Source: Pseudomonadota bacterium (GTDB lineage Bacteria; Bdellovibrionota; Bacteriovoracia; Bacteriovoracales; Bacteriovoracaceae). Taken from it: a stretch of DNA of 38,061 nt. A model generated the notes under the pieces. That model saw only the letters and a list, made by a program, of their open reading frames with translations. It was not told the DNA's origin and did not search any database. The position numbers were made by a program, and so were the translations under genes. Positions 7,706-16,178 of this stretch are shown piece by piece. Positions within the stretch are counted from its first letter, which is position 1; each line of letters begins with the position of its first letter. The DNA lies in assembly GCA_027486525.1 (NCBI GenBank), contig JAIXOY010000119.1, positions 1-38,061 on the forward strand, written 5' to 3'.

Positions 7706-9370
7706 GTGCAAGAGCTAGCCCACATCCTTCGACAACGCATCCTCCATGAAATTCAGGGACGAGGCTGGTCATTCACTGTACCGCAGATTCCCTGTGCGCT
7801 GATCTTTGTTCTGTTTATTCCTGGGATGTATCAAGAAAATCTGGCTTTCCTCTTGGGTACGATCTCTGTCGCACTTGGGTCTATTGTGTTCAGCATTCCG
7901 TATCTTAAGATGGCTTCAAGCAAGCGAGACCCGGAGAACTTCTATCTCGTGGGGACTGCTTTTGTCAGTTTAGGATGGTCCATCGTACTTGCGGCATTTT
8001 TTCATCAGCATGGCATGATGGCCCCGGTGTCGTTGCTGACGGTGGTGGTTGTTTGCGGAGTCAATGCGGGAGCTTTCATTCTACTGACGCCCCACAAGAC
8101 ATTATTCTACACATACTTCCTCCCGATGACCTTTATTCCGAGCATCAGCGCCCTGTGGGTCATCCACAACCTCGAAGACTTCGCGCTGCTGGTGTTGATG
8201 GCGATCTACAATCTTTTTCTCATGTTCTCGGCGCCCCCGATTCGTCAGCGCTTCCAAAGTTCTATCTTGAATGAACTCAAGCTGGCGCAAGAGAAAGACA
8301 AGATCGAGGCGTTGATGGACGCCTTTCCGGGAATCGTCTCTGTGCTAGACGAGAATCATCACTACCAAATGATGAATCGTTTTGGTCACGACATGCTCGG
8401 GCGAACGGACGTCGTTGGGCAACCATTAGGTTTCATCACTCCGGAAGATGAGTTCGTGCGTGTCGTGCGAGATTTTATCACTCGCCGCGAACTCCCGCGC
8501 CTCACCCAAGAGATGCGGGTCAACACGGGGAACGGTGTGCATTGGTTTTTAGTTTCCATGAACCGCCTCCACCATCCCTCCGGTTGGGTGGTGGTCGTGT
8601 CCGTGCTGATCGATGAGTTGGTGGATGCACGCAACATCGCCGAAGAGCAAAAAACGAAAGCGGGCCATACCTCTCGGATGGCGAGCCTGGGTGAGATGGC
8701 CCAAGGGATTGCTCACGAGATTAATAATCCTCTCGCGGTCATCATGTTCTCCGCCGACGAAATTCTTCAGCGCTCCAAACGGAACGAGCTGGAACGCGAC
8801 TTCATTGAAAATTTCTCGGGTAAAATTCTTGCGATGTCGAAGAGGATCGCAAAAATCGTCAAGGGCCTGCGCTACTTCTCGCGAGACGCAGAACAAGACC
8901 CGTTCCGAGTGGTGCCGGTGTCGGTCATCTTAGAGCAGACCATCGATTTCCGGATGGAAAAATGCAAGAGCAACGGGATTAGGCTGGAGATTCTTCCGTA
9001 CGATGAGGCCCTCCTCGTGAATTGTCGTGAAGTGCAGATCATGCAAGCGCTTGTGAATCTTCTCAATAACTCTTTCGACGCAGTCGTGGGTCTTCCTGAT
9101 CCGTGGATTCGCCTTGAGGTCCGAGACGCAGGAGACAAGGTCCAAGTCATCATCAGTGATTCGGGTGAGGAGATTTCGCTAGCGAACCGGGACAAGATGT
9201 TTGAACCGTTCTTTACGACGAAAGAAGTGGGGCAAGGCACGGGCCTGGGGCTTTCGATTGCACTCGGACTTTTGCAGGGCAATCACGGTGACCTGAAGTA
9301 TCTCGGTGGTCATCCCACACGCTTCGAGATCAGCTTACCTAAAGCTCACTCAGGGTCCTCACGCGATTGA
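7706..9370 (+). CDS. Membrane sensor histidine kinase with PAS domain
   Basis: A 554-aa protein. Residues about 27-175 hold roughly six membrane helices, probably the sensor. A PAS-like domain follows (about 200-305), then HisKA with the phospho-acceptor His337 in GIAHEINNP, and a HATPase domain: N-box NLLNNSFDAV (about 451-460), G1 box SDSGEE (485-489), F-box MFEPFFTTKE and G2 box GTGLGLS (511-517). The G1 box is degenerate: the usual DNGPG second Gly is Glu. The order HisKA-HATPase with HEINNP is typical of NtrB/ZraS-like kinases. No response regulator is adjacent. The start is GTG at 7706 and has no good ribosome site, so the true start is uncertain by a few codons. The last 32 bases overlap the convergent CNBD gene. 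Confidence 0.88.
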   Translation: MQELAHILRQRILHEIQGRGWSFTVPQIPCALIFVLFIPGMYQENLAFLLGTISVALGSIVFSIPYLKMASSKRDPENFYLVGTAFVSLGWSIVLAAFFHQHGMMAPVSLLTVVVVCGVNAGAFILLTPHKTLFYTYFLPMTFIPSISALWVIHNLEDFALLVLMAIYNLFLMFSAPPIRQRFQSSILNELKLAQEKDKIEALMDAFPGIVSVLDENHHYQMMNRFGHDMLGRTDVVGQPLGFITPEDEFVRVVRDFITRRELPRLTQEMRVNTGNGVHWFLVSMNRLHHPSGWVVVVSVLIDELVDARNIAEEQKTKAGHTSRMASLGEMAQGIAHEINNPLAVIMFSADEILQRSKRNELERDFIENFSGKILAMSKRIAKIVKGLRYFSRDAEQDPFRVVPVSVILEQTIDFRMEKCKSNGIRLEILPYDEALLVNCREVQIMQALVNLLNNSFDAVVGLPDPWIRLEVRDAGDKVQVIISDSGEEISLANRDKMFEPFFTTKEVGQGTGLGLSIALGLLQGNHGDLKYLGGHPTRFEISLPKAHSGSSRD

Positions 9371-9665
9371 CCAAAGTGATCAGGATCTTTTTCATCCACT
9401 TCGGCTGCTCCGCCAACATTTTTTGATAGTCTTTGTATTCGAGAACGTGGAGCTGACAATCGGTCGACGCGCGCACGGTAGCCGAGCGAGGTTTTTGGTC
9501 AAGGAAAGAAAGTTCGCCGACGAGGCCTCCCTCTTTGATCTTGTTGAGAACAACTTCGCGGCTTTGCACAGAGCGCACGACCTCGAGCTCTCCTTGGAGC
9601 AGCCAGTAGATCTCGTTTGATTTGTCGCCTTCTTTGATCAGGATATCGCCCTTCTTAAGCAGCAT
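9339..9665 (-). CDS. Single-domain cyclic nucleotide-binding protein
   Basis: A 108-aa protein that is little more than one cNMP-binding (CAP_ED) domain. The phosphate-binding cassette GELSFLDQKPRSATV keeps the Glu and the Arg that contact the ribose and phosphate of cAMP or cGMP, so binding is likely. There is no DNA-binding or enzyme domain, so it should act through a partner. The ribosome site GGGGAAG precedes the ATG. It is divergent from a five-gene run that includes a class III cyclase, making a local cyclic-nucleotide link plausible. Its 3' end overlaps the histidine kinase gene by 32 bp on the opposite strand. Confidence 0.86.
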   Translation of the reverse strand: MLLKKGDILIKEGDKSNEIYWLLQGELEVVRSVQSREVVLNKIKEGGLVGELSFLDQKPRSATVRASTDCQLHVLEYKDYQKMLAEQPKWMKKILITLVNRVRTLSEL

Positions 9666-9708
9666 CGTCTTCCCCTTTGTTCCATTGTCACCCGCAAGGC
9701 CAATCGTC

Positions 9709-9736
9709 TCAAGTCCTTAATTCTTCAATCCGATAA
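9709..9736 (+). promoter_or_regulatory. Possible flagellar-sigma (FliA-type) promoter
   Basis: TCAAGTCC, 12 bases, TCCGATAA. The -10 part matches the FliA consensus GCCGATAA at seven of eight positions; the -35 part matches TAAAGTTT at five of eight and the spacing is one base longer than ideal. It lies 38 bp before the start of the receiver-like gene. A weak sigma-70 reading (GATAAT as -10) is also possible. Confidence 0.35.
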
Positions 9737-9774
9737 TTGTAAGGCTAAGAAATAAATAGAATCTGGGAGGATTC

Positions 9775-10713
9775 ATGTCGATGCACACACGCGCCTTTGG
9801 CGAGATGCACATACTTATCTATGGGCAAGATCCACTTGTTCCCATGAAACTCGAGCAAACTTTCGCGCAAGCACGACCGGCCGATGAAATCCGCTTCGAC
9901 TCGTTTGAAGATTATGATCAGGCCTATGATTTCGCCAAAGAAAACAAAAGCGTGGGCCTCGTTTTTCTTTTAGAAAATTGCGGCGAGATGGATCTAAATT
10001 CTGTTTATAAACAATTTAGCAAACTCGGTGAGCAGCAAGACACGTGCTTTGGTGTGCTGATCCACGATGGTCAGGAAAGTTTCAAAGGCCTGCGTGCCAT
10101 GAAAGACAACGATCATCTCATCGCCTACTACGACGTGAATGATCTACTTGATGCGGACAAGGCTCCGTTTCTCTTGAAAGAAATCTGGGAGAAGTATCAA
10201 GAAGCGTTTGAGAAACAAGTCATCCCAAGCGCCCTTGCGCAGACATACCGTTCGATGGCGCTGTTGCACGTGAACGAAGAAGAACTCAGTTTCCGTCAGC
10301 GCCTCTGCACCCTTCTCACAGGCGAAATGAACGTCAGCTGGAAAGAGGGCTTCTTGCTGAAGTGGCATCCGGTGCTGGAGGTACTTCAGAAAGACGAAGG
10401 CAACGTCCTCCATGCGAACAAAACACTCACGGACTACTATGCCGCCATCAAACCGACCGCGGGCATGAAAGATATCACGGCCGTGGCCAACGGTGAGATG
10501 GGTGTGGCTCAGAAAGTTGCAACGGCGACGAGCATTCTCGGTGATGTCGCTCAGGCCCAGGGCCTTGAGACGTTCTTGCAAGAGACGCTGGCGAATGTGT
10601 CACCACGCTCGAAGGCTTTGCTTCGGACGATGAAGAGACATCAGGATCGCATCGTGGAGTTTTCCCAGACATCGACCAAGCAACAGGCGCCGCGCTTGTT
10701 GAAGGTGGTTTAG
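9775..10713 (+). CDS. Uncharacterised protein, possible degenerate receiver domain
   Basis: A 312-aa soluble protein of no family I can name. The first ~130 residues alternate strands and helices in a receiver-like order: MHILIYGQD, then VGLVFLLEN at the place of strand 3 where a receiver would carry the phospho-Asp, then FGVLIHDG and LIAYYDVND. The phospho-site would be Glu rather than Asp, so if this is a receiver it is a pseudo-receiver. The C-terminal half is helical. The ribosome site GGGAGG lies 4 bases before the ATG at 9775 and 10 before the ATG at 9781, so either may be used. It is the first gene of a run with a PilZ-like protein and a cyclase, which argues for signalling. Confidence 0.72.
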   Translation: MSMHTRAFGEMHILIYGQDPLVPMKLEQTFAQARPADEIRFDSFEDYDQAYDFAKENKSVGLVFLLENCGEMDLNSVYKQFSKLGEQQDTCFGVLIHDGQESFKGLRAMKDNDHLIAYYDVNDLLDADKAPFLLKEIWEKYQEAFEKQVIPSALAQTYRSMALLHVNEEELSFRQRLCTLLTGEMNVSWKEGFLLKWHPVLEVLQKDEGNVLHANKTLTDYYAAIKPTAGMKDITAVANGEMGVAQKVATATSILGDVAQAQGLETFLQETLANVSPRSKALLRTMKRHQDRIVEFSQTSTKQQAPRLLKVV

Positions 10714-12249
10714 ATGGGATTGCGTATTGTTCAGTATGACCCCAACGACTATAAGCTCGGTGAGGCCCTTGCTCTCGCAAGCGGAGAAAGTGTTGAAGAC
10801 GCTGAAAAAATTTCTCAAATCCTATCCCTATATTTTCAATGGAAAGAGTCTGCCCTTTGCTGGGCGTATACGACTAAAGACAAAAGCGCTCGTTCGCAGG
10901 CGCTGCTAAGCTACGACGAAGAAGAGCGCGTGGCGACTCAACTTTTTGTAGAAGTAGACAAAAGTGCGCTTTCACCTGGTGCCGAATGGGTCTTCTTGAG
11001 ATTGGAAATTTTTGAGAATTGTTTTGAGTTTGAAGCGAAACTGCTTGATCAATTTGAAGAAAACGGTAACGACATATATATCATATTACCACCCGAAAAA
11101 GTTTCTATTATAAAAAACAGAAGATATCCACGAGTCACTGCCTTACCCGACTCAAAGATAGAATGGCGAGACAATAACGGTACAAACGAATACCGAGTTG
11201 AACATCTCTCCTTAGGCTCACTAGTTATTGAAGCACATCTTCCAATCAACCAATCAGGTATTGTCGTAGCAAAAGGGATTTCATATCCAGCAGTAACGAC
11301 ACGAAACTTTGACGGCAAGACATCCTTAAAAATGCAAATGCCAAACAACATGCTAATCGGTGCTTGGTTTGACTACTATCGACTGCATGCATTTCAAGGT
11401 CTTAAGAAAAGATCTGAATGTAACTCAAACTTGTGTATTGAACTATATCACGAGAGTGGCTACTTCAGTAAATACAAACCAGCAGAACTCGAACTAATCC
11501 TAAGTGAAATCGAAAACTCGTGGCGGGACCTTGAGTGCCTAGACCATATTGCTACGGCTGACTATGTCGTTTGCAAAGATGACAAACTTTCAGGGATGGG
11601 CAGCTCATCTTATACATACACACACAAAGGTAAGGACTTTTGGACATTTCACAGTCTGTGCACGCTGAAAAATGAAAGTGATTTAGATCTATCGCGAAAT
11701 CTCTATGCATGGCGTGCAGTGTATAACTTTAGTCGGATTGAAAACATGGACACCTTGCTGTTCTTTGCTAGCTCAAGCCGGTGGATTGAGCGAATCTATG
11801 TAAACTTCCTACAACGAAAGTCCCAATCCAACGTTAGTCCTGTTCGTCTTTATACTATAAAATTGAAACCTATTGATCATGGGCTAAGTGTCACATCTAA
11901 TAAGTTCACTGAAACGACTGAGCGACTAATGTGCTCTGATGAAAACATTATTGCTGCGGCAATGCCAGACCTGCTACACATTCGAAAGAGATTGAATTGC
12001 ATTGATGTGTTGAGTTCTGATGCAGACGTCGTGAAAGCCCTCACTTATGGTGAGCAACTTGCATTTTCAGCCAAACAAGAAATCTCATTTCGTCTATCCG
12101 TCCCATACGATCATTCTTGGCAAACTGATATCCCCTTAGATCCCCACACAGACCGAATGGGTGTTTTGCGTAAAGAGGATTTGATTGATTTTATTGCAAG
12201 CTTAGATCACTCGATAGAAGTGACCAAGCGAAAGAAAAAGATTGCTTAA
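10714..12249 (+). CDS. PilZ-like protein with uncharacterised C-terminal domain
   Basis: A 511-aa soluble protein. Around residues 95-200 it looks like a YcgR-type N-domain followed by a PilZ domain: Arg136 and Arg140 in NRRYPRV give the RxxxR motif, and HLSLGS (164-169) stands where D/NxSxxG is expected, with His replacing Asp/Asn. Binding of cyclic di-GMP is therefore possible but uncertain. The second half (about 220-400, including WTFHSLC and RWIERIYVNF) may be a GNAT-like fold; I cannot confirm it. Its ATG follows the previous stop directly, with AAGGTGG as ribosome site. Base composition turns AT-rich inside this gene after about 10990, unlike the gene before it. Confidence 0.75.
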   Translation: MGLRIVQYDPNDYKLGEALALASGESVEDAEKISQILSLYFQWKESALCWAYTTKDKSARSQALLSYDEEERVATQLFVEVDKSALSPGAEWVFLRLEIFENCFEFEAKLLDQFEENGNDIYIILPPEKVSIIKNRRYPRVTALPDSKIEWRDNNGTNEYRVEHLSLGSLVIEAHLPINQSGIVVAKGISYPAVTTRNFDGKTSLKMQMPNNMLIGAWFDYYRLHAFQGLKKRSECNSNLCIELYHESGYFSKYKPAELELILSEIENSWRDLECLDHIATADYVVCKDDKLSGMGSSSYTYTHKGKDFWTFHSLCTLKNESDLDLSRNLYAWRAVYNFSRIENMDTLLFFASSSRWIERIYVNFLQRKSQSNVSPVRLYTIKLKPIDHGLSVTSNKFTETTERLMCSDENIIAAAMPDLLHIRKRLNCIDVLSSDADVVKALTYGEQLAFSAKQEISFRLSVPYDHSWQTDIPLDPHTDRMGVLRKEDLIDFIASLDHSIEVTKRKKKIA

Positions 12250-15200
12250 GCTTTCAGCCGAAAACAAGAATCACGCACATCTTGTGCTCACCATGCTGGT
12301 GGTTGGCTTTGTTATTATGCATCTTCCTGGGTTAGTAGAGTCGTTATCTTTAAGTAAGACTTATCCAACCGAGACAAAAGTGAATCTCTTCGAATTCAAT
12401 CTTACGGGCCTTCCTGAAGGCGATTACATCCTAACTGTTGGCAAGGCGCGAGCTATCTGCTCTATCTCGTTAGACGGAAAAGTTTTAAAAACATCTCACG
12501 CACCAGACGGTGTTATGCCGGAAATATCTATTGATCACCCGGTCCGAATTGAGAACGGAAACTCAAAGCTTGACATCGATTGCACTAAAGAGCTTAAAGG
12601 TTTCCCAACTCGCTTGATGCACTCTCCGGTACTTGTCTCTTACCAAGCAGGAAAGTTTCTGTCGCTAGCTCGGTATGGTGTTGATGTTTTACTTGGCTCT
12701 TTTGCAGCAGGCTTCTTACTGTTGATGGTAGCGTACTTGTCTGTAAGTTCTGGTCACTGGATCGCACCACTGCTGCTCCTTGCTTTTACTGCTGGATTTT
12801 ACTCCCTCAATCAATCGTATCTTTTGAGAACGTTGTTCTCAGGCGAATTTAATACTTGGCTTCACCCTACTTCGAAAAGTCTGTTCACATGGATGCTCTA
12901 TCGAGTCATGTCGGAGAAGAAAAGATATGACTCTCTCGATGCGGTCTTTTTAATACTACCAATCACGCTATTTACATATTTCTACAATTCCCAAGAAAGT
13001 ATAAAGCACGTTTATAAGTTTGCACACATGGCTTGGTTTGCTCTGTTTATATTTGTTTACCTGAATCTTTTTAAATCTCGTGGCTCAGCTCTTTCAAAAT
13101 CTCTAACACTCGTATGGGCTATCGCGCTGCTGGTTGATAGTTCGAGCGTATTTAGTGCTTTTGGACAGTTTTTCTCTCCCGTCTTTTTCGGAGTTCTTGT
13201 TTGTGGTCTTGCTTTTCAAGCAGGGACCATCTCACGAAAGAGATCAGAGCAGTTTGAATGTTCAAAAGAGCTCATCGCTATTGCCACCAAATCTGACCAA
13301 GCCCCTATCGACTCAATCAACACATTCGCAAATGCGCTTATGATTAAAACGGGGTTTACATCCTATAGCATCTATCTCGATGGCACGTTGATTGGAACCT
13401 CCGATCGCAGCAGTCAACGCTATGAACGCGTCGCAGCCGGCGGCAAGATTAATTCTCTCGCTCCGTCTAGTCTTGTCATCAATGACGGAGATGGAAAATT
13501 TATTGCAAAAGCAATATCTAGCTCGACTGTCTTAACAATGAAAGGTGAGAGCAAAGATGGATGGTTCTCAGTTGTGCCTATTGGAAACAGAGGTGCCATT
13601 TGCCTAGCAACGAGTAACAAAGATGCCACTCCAGATCTTGTTTTTTTCGATTCTATTCTAGATCTCTCGGCTCCGGCACTGAATGCTGCTGACTCGAAGC
13701 TTAGAGAGCTTTCACGCGGTTTAAATAGTTCTCTTGCCCGTTTGCGTGGAAGAATTGATAATGGCAGCTATGAACTAGTTTCTGGAGCGATCTTCATTGA
13801 TATTGCAGATTACTCAAAACATTGCGAATCATACGGTACCGCCTATGCCGAATTTATCTCTTCATCCTTTTTTCCAGCGATGATTAAGTATTTAGATGGA
13901 CTTGCAACGCCTGAATCAGTGCGTGGTGATGAAGTTTATTTCGTCATTGCCAGGGAGCTATCCACAACTGAACTTAGCATAGGTGCGCTAACATCAAAAG
14001 CGCTAGTAAAGCTATATAGTTTCTTGAATGAAGAAGGCCTTCGACTTGCACACGACAATGGATTTGATGCTGTCGAATATCGCTTAGGTGTAACAATGGG
14101 CGAAGGAAATCTTGTCATTGATGACGTTCAGGTTAGAACCTCTGGTGAGCATATCAACAGAGCTAAGCGCATGCAGGACTCCGCTAGCAAAGGGGAAATA
14201 CTCGCTGACATCGCCTTAGTGGAAAATAGTGAAGGTCAAATTTTCTCAATCACCAAAAAATCTATCATCGTGAAAAAAAATCAAATCGAGGCGGCACGTG
14301 TCGGCATCAAACGCGCAGCCTAGAGAATCGTACGGCTACCTCGCCGCGATTCTATCCGCCATATGCTTCGCTTTCATGGCAATTTTCGTTCAGCAAATCT
14401 CGCCTTCAATCCCCGCATCTCAAATCTCATGTTTTCGCGGCATGTTTACAGTTGCGGGTCTGTTCTATTTTGCTCGACCACACATCATGTCCCTACTAAA
14501 ATTCAAAGAAAGTCGTGCCGTTTGGTTTAGATCTATTGCAGGTGCAGTCGCAGTACTTTGCTATTTCTGGAATACAACCCAAGGCTCTGCTGCTGAGGCA
14601 AAAGCCCTCGCAAACATAAATCCGCTTTATGTTGCTATCTTTTCTTGGCTTATTTTTAAAGAGAAGTTGAACTTGCGCGAATTTGTTGGCTTAGCAACAC
14701 TGATCATTGGCGCACTACTTCTTGTATGGGATATCAGTCGTACAAAATCAGAGATGATATGGATCGTTGGTAATTTAGGTGCTATCTTTACAGGGATTGC
14801 TTATCTATCACTAAAGAGAGCCTCTGGAAAATTTCCTGCTCACGCTATTGTGTTCTGCTTCGGTCTCTGCGTGATGATCGTCTCAGCCCTAGGGCCAGGA
14901 TTATGGAGTATTCCACAAGGGCAAGACTGGCTTTGGCTGTGCCTTGTCGGTATAACAGGTCTGAGCGGTCAGATATTTCTAACCCAGTCACACCTCTATC
15001 TGAAGAATGCAATTGCATCCTCACTCACACTACTAACTAGTATCCTTTTAATTTTTTACGATACTATTTTGACTCAAAACTTAAGTAGCGGATATGACCT
15101 TTGGGGAAATATCTTAATCCTTATTGGTATGGGTGCTATGACATTTCTAAAAAACAAACCCATTAGTGTTCCGAGTGCCATACTCCAAAGCCCCCAAAAA
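10990..15200. other. AT-rich compositional block
   Basis: By eye the DNA from about 10990 to 15200 is clearly richer in A/T, with AT-ending codons (AAA, GAA, TTA, ATT), than either flank. The left edge falls inside the PilZ-like gene, not between genes, and the right edge is at the junction of the two EamA paralogues. No mobility gene, att repeat or tRNA borders it. This fits replacement by homologous recombination from an AT-richer relative, or relaxed selection on these genes. Confidence 0.65.
12242..14323 (+). CDS. Membrane class III adenylate/guanylate cyclase
   Basis: A 693-aa protein: one membrane helix (about 14-34), an extracytoplasmic beta-rich domain (to about 140), six or so further helices (about 145-335), a cytoplasmic linker, and a class III cyclase domain at the C-terminus (about 510-690). 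This layout resembles 7TMR-DISM receptors. In the cyclase the first metal Asp is in IFIDIADYS (about 519), the second is in RGDEVYF (about 563), and the transition-state Asn and Arg are in HINRAKRMQ (about 638-642). The substrate-specifying Lys before GD is replaced (ESVRGDE), so ATP versus GTP choice cannot be predicted. The TTG start at 12242 overlaps the previous stop by 8 bp; an ATG at 12293 is an alternative. Confidence 0.85.
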   Translation: MLKLSAENKNHAHLVLTMLVVGFVIMHLPGLVESLSLSKTYPTETKVNLFEFNLTGLPEGDYILTVGKARAICSISLDGKVLKTSHAPDGVMPEISIDHPVRIENGNSKLDIDCTKELKGFPTRLMHSPVLVSYQAGKFLSLARYGVDVLLGSFAAGFLLLMVAYLSVSSGHWIAPLLLLAFTAGFYSLNQSYLLRTLFSGEFNTWLHPTSKSLFTWMLYRVMSEKKRYDSLDAVFLILPITLFTYFYNSQESIKHVYKFAHMAWFALFIFVYLNLFKSRGSALSKSLTLVWAIALLVDSSSVFSAFGQFFSPVFFGVLVCGLAFQAGTISRKRSEQFECSKELIAIATKSDQAPIDSINTFANALMIKTGFTSYSIYLDGTLIGTSDRSSQRYERVAAGGKINSLAPSSLVINDGDGKFIAKAISSSTVLTMKGESKDGWFSVVPIGNRGAICLATSNKDATPDLVFFDSILDLSAPALNAADSKLRELSRGLNSSLARLRGRIDNGSYELVSGAIFIDIADYSKHCESYGTAYAEFISSSFFPAMIKYLDGLATPESVRGDEVYFVIARELSTTELSIGALTSKALVKLYSFLNEEGLRLAHDNGFDAVEYRLGVTMGEGNLVIDDVQVRTSGEHINRAKRMQDSASKGEILADIALVENSEGQIFSITKKSIIVKKNQIEAARVGIKRAA

Positions 15201-15209
15201 GGACTCTAA
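14298..15209 (+). CDS. EamA/DMT-family transporter, copy 1
   Basis: A 303-aa inner-membrane protein with ten predicted helices and two EamA repeats, of the drug/metabolite transporter superfamily. The substrate is unknown; relatives export amino acids or metabolites. The start is GTG at 14298, inside the end of the cyclase gene (26-bp overlap), with GAGGCGG just upstream. The first downstream Met lies within the first helix. It is clearly homologous along its whole length to the next gene: both share QISxFRG, WGNIL and KRASGKFP. This copy is AT-rich in codon use and the next is GC-rich. Confidence 0.88.
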   Translation: MSASNAQPRESYGYLAAILSAICFAFMAIFVQQISPSIPASQISCFRGMFTVAGLFYFARPHIMSLLKFKESRAVWFRSIAGAVAVLCYFWNTTQGSAAEAKALANINPLYVAIFSWLIFKEKLNLREFVGLATLIIGALLLVWDISRTKSEMIWIVGNLGAIFTGIAYLSLKRASGKFPAHAIVFCFGLCVMIVSALGPGLWSIPQGQDWLWLCLVGITGLSGQIFLTQSHLYLKNAIASSLTLLTSILLIFYDTILTQNLSSGYDLWGNILILIGMGAMTFLKNKPISVPSAILQSPQKGL

Positions 15210-16112
15210 GTGCAGCCTGAGAACGAAGCCACTGGCCTTCTCTACGGTGTTGCCTCCGCCATTCTCTTTTCAATCATGGCCATTGCAGCTCAACAGCTTC
15301 CCTCGACAATCTCGTCTTCTCAGATTTCAACGTTTCGCGGAATCTTTACGGTCATCGCTCTGTTTCCCTATGCACTTCCCCATCTTAAGAAGCTGCTCGA
15401 CTTCAAACTTGCCCGCTCCGTCTGGATTCGATCGATATCAGGCGGAATCGCCGTCATCTGCTACTTCTTCAATCTAGAATTCTCAAGCGCCGCCGATGCC
15501 AAGGCCATGGCCAACACAAATCCGTTCTACGTCGCCATCTTTGCCGCCGTTGTTTACCGCGAGCGCCTCACCAAGCTCGAGTTCGCAGGCCTCGTCATCC
15601 TCCTCTCAGGCGCCTGGATGCTCGCCCTGAACATGAACCAAGACGACAGCGGCCTCCAATGGATCGTCGGTACCATCGGCTCGCTCTTCACCGCCATTGC
15701 CTTTCTCTCGCTTAAGCGGGCCTCGGGCAAGTTCCCAACCAACGTCATTGTCTTCAGCTTCGGTGTGGCGGTCGCGATCGTCTCGGCCCTCACGCCCGGG
15801 AACTGGGCGATGCCTCACGGCATGGAGTGGGTTTGGCTGATACTGGTAGGCGCGACCGGTCTTGGTGGCCAAATCTTCCTGACCTACTCCTACATGAACC
15901 TGAAAAACACCGTCGCCTCGGCCCTGACTCTCCTGCAGAGCTTACTCTTGATCGGCTACGATCTCGCTTGGACTGGCCGCCTCGACAGCGGCTTCGGCCT
16001 GTGGGGAAATATTCTCATTATGATTGGAATGATCCTGATGATTCTCTGGAAGAAAAAACCCATTCCAGCACCTGCTGCTGTTCTGCAAGCTCCGCAAGAA
16101 CCGATTCGCTAA
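15210..16112 (+). CDS. EamA/DMT-family transporter, copy 2
   Basis: A 300-aa ten-helix transporter and tandem paralogue of the preceding gene, with more than half of the C-terminal residues identical by eye (for example KRASGKFP, GQIFLT, LWGNIL). The GTG start abuts the previous stop codon, with AAAAAGGA as ribosome site, so the two are co-translated and might form a heteromer or have split substrates. Codons are GC-rich like the rest of the window, in contrast to copy 1. A strong terminator follows 23 bp after the stop and closes the run that started at 9775. Confidence 0.88.
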   Translation: MQPENEATGLLYGVASAILFSIMAIAAQQLPSTISSSQISTFRGIFTVIALFPYALPHLKKLLDFKLARSVWIRSISGGIAVICYFFNLEFSSAADAKAMANTNPFYVAIFAAVVYRERLTKLEFAGLVILLSGAWMLALNMNQDDSGLQWIVGTIGSLFTAIAFLSLKRASGKFPTNVIVFSFGVAVAIVSALTPGNWAMPHGMEWVWLILVGATGLGGQIFLTYSYMNLKNTVASALTLLQSLLLIGYDLAWTGRLDSGFGLWGNILIMIGMILMILWKKKPIPAPAAVLQAPQEPIR

Positions 16113-16135
16113 CAATCTTGAATTAAAGAAAAGTG

Positions 16136-16169
16136 CAGGCGTTTCCACTGGTGGAAACGCCTGTAAGAT
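16136..16169 (+). terminator. Intrinsic terminator of the cyclase/EamA run
   Basis: A perfect 12-bp inverted repeat (CAGGCGTTTCCA, loop CTGG, complement 16152-16163) followed by TAAGATTTTTT. It also lies just beyond the convergent M48 gene's stop codon. Confidence 0.9.
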
Positions 16170-16178
16170 TTTTTCAAA

